DNA from: CAYVQE01 sp964633205
GTDB lineage: Bacteria; Myxococcota; B64-G9
DNA: 64,000 nucleotides
NCBI GenBank assembly: GCA_964633205.1
Contig: CAZWFN010000003.1
Location: 33,953-97,952, forward strand
Reading direction: 5' to 3'
Shown here: in pieces, positions 24,475-34,082 of the stretch
How positions within the stretch are numbered: the first letter of the stretch is position 1
How the letters are laid out: every line of letters begins with the position of its first letter
The notes under the pieces: model-generated
Database searches by the model: none
What the model was told of the DNA's origin: nothing
What the model saw: only the letters and a program-made list of their open reading frames with translations
Program-made: the position numbers and the translations under genes

Positions 24475-24503
24475 ACGATAGACTCCCGGCCCACCCGACG
24501 CAA
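24475..24503 (-). promoter_or_regulatory. Promoter of the 24433 gene
   Basis: Minus-strand -35 TTGCGT (24503-24498), 17-base spacer, -10 TATCGT (24480-24475). The start site near 24468 gives a leader of about 35 bases with GGGGAG. Confidence 0.55.
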
Positions 24504-24674
24504 CGATGCCCGTCCCGGGCATGCCCGCCGGCAGGAGGCTACCGCGTACGAGGGGGATCGTGTTAGAAATGGATGCAGCTCACCACGGTCCGCCGCCCGC
24601 CGCGGCCGGCGGAGCCGACCGAGCACCGGGTTCGGGTCGGCCCCCGGGTCGAGGCGCGCTTCGGGGAGGGTCTT

Positions 24675-25793
24675 TTGTCGCAGCCGGCCACAGGACATGC
24701 CGCGCGCTGCCGTGGCCTCGCGGCCAGCGCGCTCGCCCTCGTGCTGGCAGCTTGTGCCGGGGGCTGCGAGTCCGCACGCTGCGCGTTCCTGCCGGCTTCG
24801 AACGACGCGATCCGCTGGGAGTACACGGCCGGCGCCATGCCTGACGGAATATCGGCCTACTTGGTCGACGTCGGCCCCGACGGCGACTTGTACCTCGCGG
24901 GGGTGGAGCCCCAAAACGGGATGGATGCTCGGAGTTGGCACGTCGCCTTTCATTCGCGGGATGGCGGACAGTGGGGCGTGGCTCTGGGAGAAGAGACCCT
25001 CGTCGGCGCGAAGCGAGGCGCGCTTCACGCTCTGGACGGCGGCGGTGCTGTGGTGGCGACACCGGCCGGACGCCTCTTCGGCCTGTCGGCTGACGGTGAG
25101 CGGGTCTGGAGCGAGACCCGGTATGCCGGCCGCGATTGCATTTCGGCGGCCAATGAGAGCGGTCTCGCGATCCGCTGCGAGTCCGTGCGCGGTCAGACCG
25201 ATCTGGCGCGGTACGATGCGCAAGGGGTCGAGCTGTGGAGCCGGGAGGCAGACGGCACCTACCCGGTGCTCCACCGCAACGGCGAGGTCTCGCTGGTCAC
25301 CGAGCTGCGCGGATCGGTCAGGGTCAAGCACATCGATGCCATGGGCGAGACCGCGTGGGCGCATTCCTTCCCTATCGAGCCCTGCACGGCGTGCGCCATC
25401 CGCTCGGTGCAGCCGCTGGGGGATTGCGGTTTGCTGGTGCTGGCCTGGGAGGCCTTCGAGGATGGCGTGCCGGGGACCTACCTGGTCCGGATCGACTGCA
25501 GCGGCCAACAGATCCATGGAGGCCGCTGGAGCGGCAAGCACATCGAGTACGAGGCCGAGCAGCTCGCCACGGGCCACATGCTGCTCGCGGGCATGTCGTG
25601 CTCGAACAAGCAACGCGAGAGCGACGCGGTGCTGCTCGAGCTGGATCGCCGCGGCGAACAGGTCGCCGAGAGATGGTTCGGCCGCGAGCCCAGAGAAGGA
25701 GCCGTGGCGATCCGCGAATCCCGAGAAATGGGGCTCGCCATCGCGGCGGTCCGCGACGAAGGCTACTGGGTTTTCGAGATCCCAACCGACTGA
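24675..25793 (+). CDS. Lipoprotein with beta-propeller-like repeats (372 aa)
   Basis: The start is taken as TTG 24675, because GGGGAGGG lies five bases upstream and the next residues form the n- and h-regions of a signal peptide (GLAASALALVLAAC, lipobox). An ATG-led extension from 24573 would put about 34 basic residues before the signal. The mature part consists of repeated strands with the pattern of PQQ-like or SBBP-type propellers: VDVGPDGDLYLAGVE, RLFGLSADGERVWSETRY, LARYDAQGVELWSREAD, LVRIDCSGQQIHGGRWSG, LELDRRGEQVAERWFG. There are several Cys. It is probably a surface or periplasmic binding protein; the ligand is unknown. Confidence 0.75.
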   Translation: MSQPATGHAARCRGLAASALALVLAACAGGCESARCAFLPASNDAIRWEYTAGAMPDGISAYLVDVGPDGDLYLAGVEPQNGMDARSWHVAFHSRDGGQWGVALGEETLVGAKRGALHALDGGGAVVATPAGRLFGLSADGERVWSETRYAGRDCISAANESGLAIRCESVRGQTDLARYDAQGVELWSREADGTYPVLHRNGEVSLVTELRGSVRVKHIDAMGETAWAHSFPIEPCTACAIRSVQPLGDCGLLVLAWEAFEDGVPGTYLVRIDCSGQQIHGGRWSGKHIEYEAEQLATGHMLLAGMSCSNKQRESDAVLLELDRRGEQVAERWFGREPREGAVAIRESREMGLAIAAVRDEGYWVFEIPTD

Positions 25794-25827
25794 TCGGCTG
25801 GGCGCGTCGTCGGGGAACGGAGATGAG

Positions 25828-26088
25828 ATGGATCGATGTACCGTACGGCGCCAGAACGGCTTGAGACGGGGAGAAGGTGCCATCGCCTATTGGCTCAACC
25901 GGGTTTACTACGAGAGGCAATTTGGCCTTACGGACACCGAGGATGAGGTTCGGGCGGCTCTTGAGGGGATCGAGCAGGGGAGCGGGTTGCCGGTTGCGGT
26001 CGAGGGCTTGGAGAATGTGTGGTACTGCGAAATCGTTCTGGGCGGCAAGACCGGGTTCGTCCACATCGTACCCACGGTCGGGGAATGA
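25828..26088 (+). CDS. Hypothetical protein (86 aa)
   Basis: ATG 25828 has GGAG about five bases upstream, 34 bases after the propeller lipoprotein. The product has no signal peptide and consists of a basic N-terminus, a helix (AIAYWLNRVYYERQFGL), an acidic helix (TDTEDEVRAALEGIEQG) and a short strand pair (VWYCEIVLGGKTGFVHIVPTV). Codon choice is looser (TTT, CTT, GTT) than in neighbouring genes, which may mean foreign origin or low expression. It converges on ackA. I do not recognise it. Confidence 0.5.
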   Translation: MDRCTVRRQNGLRRGEGAIAYWLNRVYYERQFGLTDTEDEVRAALEGIEQGSGLPVAVEGLENVWYCEIVLGGKTGFVHIVPTVGE

Positions 26089-26141
26089 GCCGGGGCCGGG
26101 CTGATGGGGGTCGGTGTGGACGGGACACCCGGCGATGGGGC

Positions 26142-27386
26142 TCAGTCGGGGCGGGCGAAGGTGTAGTGGAAGTCGGGGGTGTCGTAGCGGTTTTGGACGA
26201 TGGCCTGGGTGTCTTCGGCGATGACGCGTTCCTCGTCGGTGGGGATGACCAGGGCGGCGGTGGGGCTTTGGGGCTTGGTGATGGCCATCTCGGCGCCGCC
26301 GACGGCTTGCTGGTTGCGGCCGGCGTCTAGCTGTAGGCCCAAGAAGGCCAGCTCGCGCAGGGCGGCGGCGCGGATGGGGGGCGCGTTTTCGCCGACGCCG
26401 GCGGTGAACACGACCGCGTCCAGCCCGCCCATGACCGCCGCATAGGCACCGATGGTCTTGGCCAGGGTGCGCGCCTCGACCTCGAGCGCGGTGCGGCAGC
26501 GCTCGTCGCCCTCGGCGGCCGCGGCCAGCACGTCGCGCCGGTCGACGTGGCGGCCGGTCAGGCCCAGCATGCCGCTTTGCTTGTTCAGCACCCGGTCCAT
26601 GGCGGCCGCGTCGAGCTGCTGGCGCTGCATCATGTGCAGCGGGATGGCCGGGTCGATGGAGCCGCAGCGGGTGCCCATGACCAGCCCCTCCAGCGGGGTC
26701 AGCCCCATGGAGGTGTCGACCGCGCGGCCGCGCTCGACCGCGCAGGCCGAGGCGCCGTTGCCCACGTGCAGGGTCACCAGCCGCAGCTCGGCCAGCGGCC
26801 GGTCGAGCAGCACCGCCGCCCGGTGGGCCACGTAGAGGTGGCTGGTGCCGTGGAAGCCGTAGCGCCGGATGCCGTAGCGCTCGTACCACTCGTGCGGCAG
26901 GGCGTAGGTGTAGGCCGCCGGCGGCATGCTCTGGTGGAAGGCGGTGTCGAACACCGCCACCTGGGCCACCTCGGGCAGCAGCGCCGTGACCGCCCGCATG
27001 CCGGCCAGGTTGGGCGGGTTGTGCAGCGGCGCCAGCTCCACCATGCGCTCCACCGCCCCCAGCAGCTCGGGCGTGACCCGGGCCGAGCGGGCGAAGGCCT
27101 CGCCGCCGTGGACCACCCGGTGGCCCACCGCGTCGATGGCGCCGGCGTCGGCCAGCGGCGCGGTGTCGCCCTCGGTCAGCACCTCGAGCACCAGGCCCAC
27201 CGCGGCGGTGTGATCCGGACAGGCCCGCTCCAGGCTGCGGCGCTGGTCGCCCTGCTGGTGGACCAGGCGGCTGTTCTCGGCGCCCACCCGCTCCACCAGC
27301 CCGCGGCACAGCACCCGGTCCAGCCCGGGCGGCCAGACCGCGTACTTGACCGAGGACGAACCGCAGTTCAGCGTCAGGATGCTCAT
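26142..27386 (-). CDS. ackA: Acetate kinase
   Basis: ATG 27386 (MSILTLNCGSSSVKY) has GGGGGG seven bases upstream; the product is 414 residues, close to the family norm of about 400. ASKHA-fold motifs are present: the phosphate-1 loop NCGSSSVKY, HRVVHGG, FDTAFHQSMP, the GFHGTSH strand, and a C-terminal TAGVGENAPPIR. It interconverts acetate plus ATP and acetyl phosphate in the cytoplasm, normally with Pta, which is not in this window. The gene lies 49 bases downstream of the OPT transporter in the same direction and may be transcribed with it; I see no promoter of its own. Confidence 0.96.
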   Translation of the reverse strand: MSILTLNCGSSSVKYAVWPPGLDRVLCRGLVERVGAENSRLVHQQGDQRRSLERACPDHTAAVGLVLEVLTEGDTAPLADAGAIDAVGHRVVHGGEAFARSARVTPELLGAVERMVELAPLHNPPNLAGMRAVTALLPEVAQVAVFDTAFHQSMPPAAYTYALPHEWYERYGIRRYGFHGTSHLYVAHRAAVLLDRPLAELRLVTLHVGNGASACAVERGRAVDTSMGLTPLEGLVMGTRCGSIDPAIPLHMMQRQQLDAAAMDRVLNKQSGMLGLTGRHVDRRDVLAAAAEGDERCRTALEVEARTLAKTIGAYAAVMGGLDAVVFTAGVGENAPPIRAAALRELAFLGLQLDAGRNQQAVGGAEMAITKPQSPTAALVIPTDEERVIAEDTQAIVQNRYDTPDFHYTFARPD

Positions 27387-27435
27387 GGGGCGCACCCCCC
27401 GAACGGGGATGCGCCGCTGGCGGGCGCCGGCTGGC

Positions 27436-29847
27436 TCATGCGTCGCGGTCCCCGTCTTCGGGGTCGGCCTGTCGTTCCTTCTCCTCGGCCCGCTCCACCG
27501 CGTCCTCGGGGCTGGACGGCGCCAGCGAGTCCTCGGCCGAGGTGCCGGTGTCGGGCAGATCCGGCGGCGGCGCCTGGGCCAGCTGCCACTGGGCGCCCTT
27601 GCGCGCCAGGCCGTAGCAGCCCAGCCCCAGCAGGATCAGCATGGCCAGGCCCAGCCCGCGGCCGGCGCCGTCGTACCAGGGATGGGCCTCGACCGGATCG
27701 CCGTCCGCGTCGCGCACCACCTGACCGCTCTCGTCGGTCTCGTACTTCTGCGCCTTGAGCAGCTCGTTGCACTTTTCGCGCTGCGCCGCGGGCAGCTCGG
27801 CGCAGCTTCTGGCCGGCCGGCCGTCGACCATGGCCGGCGCGCCGTCGATCACCGCCTCGAGCTGGAAGTCGACGCCCACGCTGATGTGCTGGATGGGCGA
27901 GCCCAGCCCGGGCAAGCGCAGCACCGCGGTCAGGATGCCGAAGATGGCGGCGCCGGCCATCAGCCCCGAGGCGATCAGCTTGCCCTGCTCGGCCCGCGCC
28001 TGGCGCACCTTGTCGCTGCCGCCGGTGCGCGACACGATCCAGGAGGTGACCGCGCCGGCCAGCACGGCCAGGTTGATCTGGATGGGCAGGTACATGCCCA
28101 GGGCGAAGGCCAGCATGGGCACGCCCGACATGAACAGCAGCACCGCCACCACCCCGCCCAGGGCGTAGAGCAGCCAGGGTTGGTTGGCCGGGTCGGCCAT
28201 CAGCCCGTCGGACACCGCGGCGATCATGTTGGCCTGCGGCGCCGGCAGCACCTTGTCGTTGGGGATCATCAGCCCGGTGGTCGGGTCCTGGATGATGAAC
28301 TGGTAGGCCTCGTTCATCAGCGGGATGACGAAGGCCACCACCAGCGCCGCCACCGCCACGCCCAGGAACTTCCAGCGCTGCTGGTTGCGCGGCGTGGCGC
28401 CGATCCAGTAGCCCACCTTGAAGTCCGAGATCAGCGCGCCCGAGGTCGACAGCGCGGTGCAGACCGCGGTGCCCACGATCAGCGCGATGATCATACCGGC
28501 CTTGCCGGCCAGCCCGACCAGGATCAGCGAGCCGATGGCCAGCACCACCGTGATCAGGGTCATGCCCGAGACCGGGTTGACGCCCACGATGGCGATGGCC
28601 TGGGCGGCCACCGGGGTGAACAGGAAGGACAGCAAGAAGCCGGCCAGCATGCCGACCACGGCGAAGGTCAGGCTCTGGCCCACGCTGTAGGTGCTGCCGT
28701 CGTCCTGCGGCGTGATCAGGGCCACGATGAAGAACAGCGCGCCCATGGCCAGGGTCATCAGCAGCTGGATCAGCAGCACGTTGCGCGGGGCCATGTCCAG
28801 GTCGGTGCGCTCGGCCTGCTGGCTGTCGCCGCCGCGGGCCGACAGGCCCTTGAAGCCCAGGGTGACCGAGCTGACCACGATCTTGCCCATGCGGATGATG
28901 CCGATCATGCCCGAGATGGCGATGGCCCCGATGCCGATGGGCTTGATGAAGGCGCTGAAGATCTGCGACGAGCTCATCTGGCCCACGTCGAAGGTGGTGC
29001 CGGCGTAGTCGATGGAGCCGGCCTGCTTGCCGAACAGGTAGACCACCGGCACCATGACCACCACCGCCAGCACCGAGCCGGAGGCGATGATGGAGGCGTA
29101 CTTGATGCCGATGATGTAGCCCAGCCCGAACAGGGCGGCGATGCCGGCGATCTTGAGCTCGATGCGCAGGCTCTCCAGCCCATCGCCGATGCCCCAGGGC
29201 AGCACGTCGGTGGTCAGATCGGCGTTCCACAGGTGCACCGCCTCGACCAAAAAGTCGAAGCCGGCGCCCAACAGAAAGGACAGGATCAGGATCTTGCCCG
29301 CCCCGCCGGCCGCGCTCTCGCCGGTGACCAGCACCTCGTTGATGGCGGTGGCCTCGGGGAAGGGCAGCTCGCCGTGCAGATCGCGCACGAAGTACTTGCG
29401 CAGCGGGATGATCAGCACCACGCCCAGCGAGCCGCCGATGGCGCAGGCCAGAAAGATCTGCCACCAGGCCGCGTCGAGCTGGTTGATGTACAGCGCCGGG
29501 ATGACGAAGGTGGCCCCGGCGGCCACCACCCCGGAGGCCTGGCCCACGCTCTGCACCATCACGTTCTCCAGGATGGTGCTCCTGGCCTTGCGCATCATGC
29601 CGAAGAAGATGGCCAGGATGGCGATGGGGATGGAGGCCTCGATGCCGTTGCCGGCCCGCAGCGCGATGTAGACGCAGGCCGCGGTGAAGATGATCACCAT
29701 GGCCAGGCCCAGGCCGATGGACCAGGGGGTCACCTCGGGCCGGGTGTCGCCAGCCGCAACGATGGGCTTGTAGGTCTCGCCCGGGGCCAGCTTGGTGTAG
29801 GCGTTGGCCGGCAGCAGCTTGGAACCTTGGGAGCGGGATTCTTCCAT
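27436..29847 (-). CDS. OPT-family oligopeptide/metal-chelate transporter
   Basis: ATG 29847 (MEESRSQGSKLLPAN) has GGAGG six bases upstream; the product is 803 residues. It is a highly hydrophobic protein with about 15-16 predicted helices. The family signatures are EVTPWSIGLGLAM at the first helix, LPFPEATAINEVL (the conserved PxPE-type loop), and GFKGLSARGG before the second half. Bacterial OPT members import peptides or siderophore-like metal chelates by proton coupling. Unusual points are a hydrophilic insertion of about 60 residues near residues 690-750 (AMVDGRPARSCAELPAAQREKCNELL) with two Cys, and a long acidic C-terminal tail. Longer in-frame starts up to 30099 cross the promoter and are rejected. 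Confidence 0.92.
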   Translation of the reverse strand: MEESRSQGSKLLPANAYTKLAPGETYKPIVAAGDTRPEVTPWSIGLGLAMVIIFTAACVYIALRAGNGIEASIPIAILAIFFGMMRKARSTILENVMVQSVGQASGVVAAGATFVIPALYINQLDAAWWQIFLACAIGGSLGVVLIIPLRKYFVRDLHGELPFPEATAINEVLVTGESAAGGAGKILILSFLLGAGFDFLVEAVHLWNADLTTDVLPWGIGDGLESLRIELKIAGIAALFGLGYIIGIKYASIIASGSVLAVVVMVPVVYLFGKQAGSIDYAGTTFDVGQMSSSQIFSAFIKPIGIGAIAISGMIGIIRMGKIVVSSVTLGFKGLSARGGDSQQAERTDLDMAPRNVLLIQLLMTLAMGALFFIVALITPQDDGSTYSVGQSLTFAVVGMLAGFLLSFLFTPVAAQAIAIVGVNPVSGMTLITVVLAIGSLILVGLAGKAGMIIALIVGTAVCTALSTSGALISDFKVGYWIGATPRNQQRWKFLGVAVAALVVAFVIPLMNEAYQFIIQDPTTGLMIPNDKVLPAPQANMIAAVSDGLMADPANQPWLLYALGGVVAVLLFMSGVPMLAFALGMYLPIQINLAVLAGAVTSWIVSRTGGSDKVRQARAEQGKLIASGLMAGAAIFGILTAVLRLPGLGSPIQHISVGVDFQLEAVIDGAPAMVDGRPARSCAELPAAQREKCNELLKAQKYETDESGQVVRDADGDPVEAHPWYDGAGRGLGLAMLILLGLGCYGLARKGAQWQLAQAPPPDLPDTGTSAEDSLAPSSPEDAVERAEEKERQADPEDGDRDA

Positions 29848-29900
29848 CGGATCCTCCGCTTGGGTCTCTCGGGTCCGTGTGGGTCCGTGTGCGGGCAGGC

Positions 29901-29929
29901 ACGGTAGCACACGGCGGCAGGGGGCGCAA
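29901..29929 (-). promoter_or_regulatory. Promoter of the OPT transporter gene
   Basis: Minus-strand -35 TTGCGC (29929-29924), 17-base spacer, -10 TACCGT (29906-29901), about 54 bases before the ATG. Confidence 0.55.
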
Positions 29930-30055
29930 GCCGGGTCCGGTCGCCAATCCGCCGCTTTTCCCATGGCTTGGCCTGAATCGCGGTCGGGCGTGAAGAAAAT
30001 CGCCTTCGCTTCCGTTTCCATGGGGTCGGGTCTTTTGGCCACGGCTTCGGCCGGC

Positions 30056-30084
30056 TTGCGGGTCGAGGGGAGCCGTGCTAGGTT
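30056..30084 (+). promoter_or_regulatory. Promoter of the 30170 lipoprotein gene
   Basis: -35 TTGCGG (30056-30061), 17-base spacer, -10 TAGGTT (30079-30084). The leader is about 80 bases and ends with AGGAGGAG. Confidence 0.5.
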
Positions 30085-30169
30085 CGCTGCGCTGTCCAAG
30101 CGTGCAAATCACGTGTCGCGGCCGGTCCAGAGCGGCCGGGCCGCGGCGCAACAGGAGGAGATGAACGCC

Positions 30170-33100
30170 ATGAAGTCGAGATTGCTGTCATGTTGTTGGG
30201 CCCTGGTGCTGCCCGCGGCGCTGGTCGCCGGCGGTTGCTCGGGCGACTCGGGCACCGACTGCCCGGTGGGCCAGACGGACTGCGACGGGGTGTGTATCGA
30301 CACCAGCACCGATCGCGACAACTGCGGCACCTGCGGCAACGCCTGCCTCGACGGGCAGCAGTGCGCCGCCGGGGCCTGCGTGGCCTGCGACAACGAGTGC
30401 CAGATGGGCGAGAAGCGCTGCGCCCCGGGCTCGACCACCCAGTACCAGGAATGCGGCGATCCCGACGGCGACACCTGCCTGGAGTGGGCGCCGGCCCAGG
30501 CCTGCGCCGCCGGCGAGATCTGCGACGCCGGCGACTGCATCACCGCCTGCAGCGACGAGTGCGGCCGCGAGGACGCCCGGGTCTGCGACCCGGACGGCGC
30601 CAACGGCTACCGCGTCTGCGGCGATTTCGACGACGACGACTGCCTGGAGTACGGCGAGCTGGTCGGCTGCGACGCGGACGAGACCTGCGTCGAGGGCCAG
30701 TGTGTCGAGGCCTGCAGCGACGAGTGCCCGGCCGAGGGCGACCGCCAGTGCGCCCCGCCGCCCGACAACGGCTTTCTGATCTGCGGCGACTACGACTCCG
30801 ACTCCTGCCTGGAGTGGGGCGGGCTGACGCTGTGCCCGCAGGGCGAGACCTGCTCGGGCGGCGTCTGCTCCTCCGACTGCAGCGACGACTGCGCCCAGGG
30901 CGAGCGGGTGTGCGACGGCAACGGCTTCCGCACCTGCGGCGCCTTCGACCAGGATCCCTGCCTGGACTGGTCGGGCGTGACCCAGTGCGCCGCCTACGAG
31001 GTGTGCAGCGACGGCTACTGCGAGGCTGCCTGCAGCGACGAGTGCGAGCAGGGCACCAAGCGCTGCTCGGGCGAAGGCGCCGAAGAGGGCTTCGACGTCT
31101 GCGGCAACTACGACGCCGACCCCTGCCTGGAGTGGGGCAACCACACCAACTGCGCCGCGGATGAGGCCTGCGTCAACGGCCAGTGCGTCGAGGACTGCGA
31201 GGACGAGTGCCCCAACGCCGGCGCCCGCATCTGCGACGGCGACGGCTACCGCACCTGCCGGGCCGACGTGGACGCCGACTCCTGCCTGGAGTGGAGCGAC
31301 ATCACCGCATGCCCCGAGGGCGAGGCCTGCTTCGACGGCCAGTGCTCCGAGTACTGCATCCAGGAGTGCAGCGAGGGCGATCGCGAGTGCTACGGCGAGG
31401 GCTGGCGCGAGTGCACGGCCGTGCCCGATCCGCAGAACCCGGACCAGGACTGCTGGGTCTGGGGCGCGGTGACCGCCTGCGATCCCTACTACGCCTGCAA
31501 CCCGGACGCCGACCCGGTCGAGTGCCAGCTCACCTGCTCCGACGAGTGCCCGCAGGGCGGCGCCCGGCAGTGCACCGGCGACCTCAGCGGCTACCAGGAG
31601 TGCTCGGCCGGCTACGACGCCGACCCCTGCCTGGAGTGGGGCGCGGCGGTCGACTGCCCCGAGTTTGACGAGTGCGATCCGGGCTCGGCGCAGTGCGTGC
31701 TGGCCTGCGACGACGAGTGCGGGTTGGGCAACTTCCGCTGCACGGCCGACGGCACCGGCACGCTGGAGTGCATCACCGACGGCGACGCCGATCCCTGCAC
31801 CGAGTGGGGTGACGAGACCCCGTGCCCGGCCGGCGAGACCTGCTCCAACGGCGAGTGCGCGCCCACCTGCGCAGACGAGTGCGACACCGACGGCGCCATC
31901 GTCTGCTCGGCCGACGACCCGACCCACAAGACCTACCGCATCTGCGGCAACTACGACGACGACGACTGCCTGGAGCTGAGCGATTCGTCGACCTGCGGCT
32001 ACGGCGAGCAGTGCGACGCCGATCCGGACGCGGGCCCCTGCGTGGTGGTCTGCGAGGACGAGTGCCCGGCCGCCGGCGAGTTGCAGTGCAACGGCGGCAA
32101 CGTCGAGATCTGCGACGACGACGCGGCCGACGACGACGAGTGCCTGGAGTGGAGCGTGCAGACCGTCTGCGAGGGCGCCACGCCCATCTGCTACCAGGGC
32201 AGCTGCTGGTCCGACACCCCGCCGAGCACGGTGCGCATCAACGAGGTGCTCTACGACAACGACGGCAGCGATTCGGCGGACGGAAATTTCCTGTTCATCG
32301 AGCTTTACGGCGTGGCCGATCAGAACCTGAGCGGCTTTGCGCTGCACGGGGTCAACGGCAACTCCGAGGTGGCTGATCCGCTCTACCGCGTCATCCCGCT
32401 GGACGGCTACACCATCCCGGCCGACGGCCACTTCGTCATCGCCCACCCGGACGGCGACGCCGGCCTGCAGGCCGAGGCCGATCTGCTGACCGCGGACGTG
32501 GACCTGCAGAACGGTCCGGACAACCTGCAGGTGGTCTGGGCCGGCAGCGTGGTGGTCGACGCGCTGGCCTACGACACCTTCAGCGCCGAGGACAACTTCG
32601 CCGGCGAGGGCGCCAGCTACGAGGACGCCGCCCCGGACGCGGCTCCGGTCGACGGGGTGATGTTCTGCCTCAGCCGCGGCGTGGACCACGCCGACACCGA
32701 CATCAACGCCGACGACTTCTACCGCCGCACGCTGAACAACTGCTCGCCGGGCTGGGAAGGCCCGGGTGCGGTGGTGGCCCAGTCCTATGTCTGGGGCGGC
32801 GCGTCCACCCCGGCCCTGGATGCCGCTGGCCACGTGTGGACGGTCGATTCAATGGGCTGGATCAACGTCACCAGCCCGGACTTGACCGACGCCGACGACG
32901 TCTTCCCGGACGCGAACTTCCAGTCCTCGGTAGCGGTGGACACGGCGGCCGATCCCAACGTGGCCTACGTGGGCTCGGATGCCGGGGTCTACGCCTACAC
33001 CTTGACGGTCACCGGCGACGATCCGTTCACCGTCGAGCTGAACACGGTGGCCGGCTGGCCGGTGCTGCCGGGCTCCTCGGTGCGGGCCACCCCGGCCTTC

Positions 33101-33997
33101 AGCTGGATGGACGGGGCGATCTTCTTCGGCACCCAGGGCGACGGCTTCTACGGCTACAACCTGGACGGCAGCGAGCGCTTCCACTACGACACCGGCGGCG
33201 ATCACATCGACAGCTCGGCGGCCATCGGCTACCTGGACAACGGCGACGAGATCGCGGTCTTCGGCGTAGGCGGCATCGGCGCCGGCGAGGTGGTGGCGGT
33301 CTGCACCCAGGCCACCGGCAGCGCTACTTGCGTCAACGCCGGCGACGTGCTGTGGAGCGATGTCTCGCCCGCGGGCGGCTGCAACGGTTCGCCGGCCATC
33401 TCCGAGGGTCAGGTCTTCGTCGCCTGCGACGATGGCGTGCTCTACGGCTACGAGCTGGAGACCGGCGCCGCGCTGACCGGCTTCCCGGTCGACATCACCA
33501 ACGGCGGCACTGCGCCCGACGGCAACTTCATCGACGCCTGCTCGCCGGTGGCCATGCCCGACGGGGCCGGCAACACCCTGATCCGCATGACCACCCGCTC
33601 GGACGCCGCCGATCTGTGGCTGCTGAGCTACGACGGCACCGAGGTCACCGGCGCGTCGGCCGCCTTCGGCACGCTGATGTCCAGCCCGGCCCTGGGCGCC
33701 GACCTGTCCACGGTCTACCACGCGGGCTACTTCCTGCTGAACTACGGCTTCGACTACTCGCTGCAGTGGTACGCCGTGGTCAACGACAACGATCCGCTGG
33801 CGCTGCCGGCCGATGCCTGGGCCCTGTCGTCGCCCACCTGGGTGCCGTCGGCCACCGAGGGCTACGGCCTGATCCTGGTCGTCGATCCGGCGGGCAGCGA
33901 CATGTGGACCGTGCTGGCCACCTCGCCGCCGGCCGCCTCGGCCGGGGCCTTCCCCATGCTGCACGGCGACTGGAACAACTCCGGCTCGGGTTGGTGA
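30170..33997 (+). CDS. Cys-rich repeat lipoprotein with lamin-tail domain and C-terminal propeller (1275 aa)
   Basis: ATG 30170 (MKSRLLSCCWALVLP) is preferred over ATG 30161, which abuts the AGGAGG. The lipobox is VAGGC. Residues about 28-70 hold a DNCGTCGNAC-type motif. Residues about 75-680 consist of 11 tandem units of 50-58 residues, each with eight Cys in the order CSDEC...C...C...CLEW...C...C...C. Next comes a lamin-tail (LTD) domain (STVRINEVLYDNDGSDSADGN..., LVDALAYDTF-like strand), then a propeller-like region from about residue 845 (AGHVWTVDSMGWINV, VAYVGSDAGVYAYTL, VACDDGVLYGYELETG). It should be a large, disulfide-stabilised surface protein, and an adhesion or matrix role is plausible. 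No catalytic motif is seen. A terminator follows at 34024. Confidence 0.85.
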   Translation: MKSRLLSCCWALVLPAALVAGGCSGDSGTDCPVGQTDCDGVCIDTSTDRDNCGTCGNACLDGQQCAAGACVACDNECQMGEKRCAPGSTTQYQECGDPDGDTCLEWAPAQACAAGEICDAGDCITACSDECGREDARVCDPDGANGYRVCGDFDDDDCLEYGELVGCDADETCVEGQCVEACSDECPAEGDRQCAPPPDNGFLICGDYDSDSCLEWGGLTLCPQGETCSGGVCSSDCSDDCAQGERVCDGNGFRTCGAFDQDPCLDWSGVTQCAAYEVCSDGYCEAACSDECEQGTKRCSGEGAEEGFDVCGNYDADPCLEWGNHTNCAADEACVNGQCVEDCEDECPNAGARICDGDGYRTCRADVDADSCLEWSDITACPEGEACFDGQCSEYCIQECSEGDRECYGEGWRECTAVPDPQNPDQDCWVWGAVTACDPYYACNPDADPVECQLTCSDECPQGGARQCTGDLSGYQECSAGYDADPCLEWGAAVDCPEFDECDPGSAQCVLACDDECGLGNFRCTADGTGTLECITDGDADPCTEWGDETPCPAGETCSNGECAPTCADECDTDGAIVCSADDPTHKTYRICGNYDDDDCLELSDSSTCGYGEQCDADPDAGPCVVVCEDECPAAGELQCNGGNVEICDDDAADDDECLEWSVQTVCEGATPICYQGSCWSDTPPSTVRINEVLYDNDGSDSADGNFLFIELYGVADQNLSGFALHGVNGNSEVADPLYRVIPLDGYTIPADGHFVIAHPDGDAGLQAEADLLTADVDLQNGPDNLQVVWAGSVVVDALAYDTFSAEDNFAGEGASYEDAAPDAAPVDGVMFCLSRGVDHADTDINADDFYRRTLNNCSPGWEGPGAVVAQSYVWGGASTPALDAAGHVWTVDSMGWINVTSPDLTDADDVFPDANFQSSVAVDTAADPNVAYVGSDAGVYAYTLTVTGDDPFTVELNTVAGWPVLPGSSVRATPAFSWMDGAIFFGTQGDGFYGYNLDGSERFHYDTGGDHIDSSAAIGYLDNGDEIAVFGVGGIGAGEVVAVCTQATGSATCVNAGDVLWSDVSPAGGCNGSPAISEGQVFVACDDGVLYGYELETGAALTGFPVDITNGGTAPDGNFIDACSPVAMPDGAGNTLIRMTTRSDAADLWLLSYDGTEVTGASAAFGTLMSSPALGADLSTVYHAGYFLLNYGFDYSLQWYAVVNDNDPLALPADAWALSSPTWVPSATEGYGLILVVDPAGSDMWTVLATSPPAASAGAFPMLHGDWNNSGSGW
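30390..32210 (+). repeat. Coding tandem array, 11 units of an eight-Cys repeat
   Basis: Eleven consecutive degenerate units of about 150-175 bases. The best-kept parts encode C-[SDE]-D-E-C at the start of the unit and D-x-C-L-E-W in the middle. The units differ in length by small insertions, and unit 7 is the most divergent. Confidence 0.85.
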
Positions 33998-34023
33998 GCC
34001 GCTGGCCGGACGCTGGAAACACG

Positions 34024-34055
34024 AGCCGGGGCGCCTGCGGGCGTCCCGGCTTTTT
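34024..34055 (+). terminator. Intrinsic terminator after the 30170 gene
   Basis: GCCGGG-G-CGCC pairs with GGCG-T-CCCGGC across a four-base loop (TGCG) and is followed by TTTTT. Confidence 0.8.
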
Positions 34056-34082
34056 AGAACCGGATGAGATAGGCGCTTGGTG

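Larger units (their letters stand above)
29848..30169. other. Divergent intergenic region (322 bp)
   Basis: It contains the two promoters at 29901-29929 (minus) and 30056-30084 (plus), and the leader of the Cys-repeat lipoprotein with AGGAGG at 30153-30158. No gene is seen between the promoters. Confidence 0.6.

Noticed and set aside
30188..32833. Minus-strand frame of 881 codons opposite the Cys-repeat lipoprotein
   Set aside because: Its Val/Ala/Gly repeats are the mirror of the coding Cys repeats.
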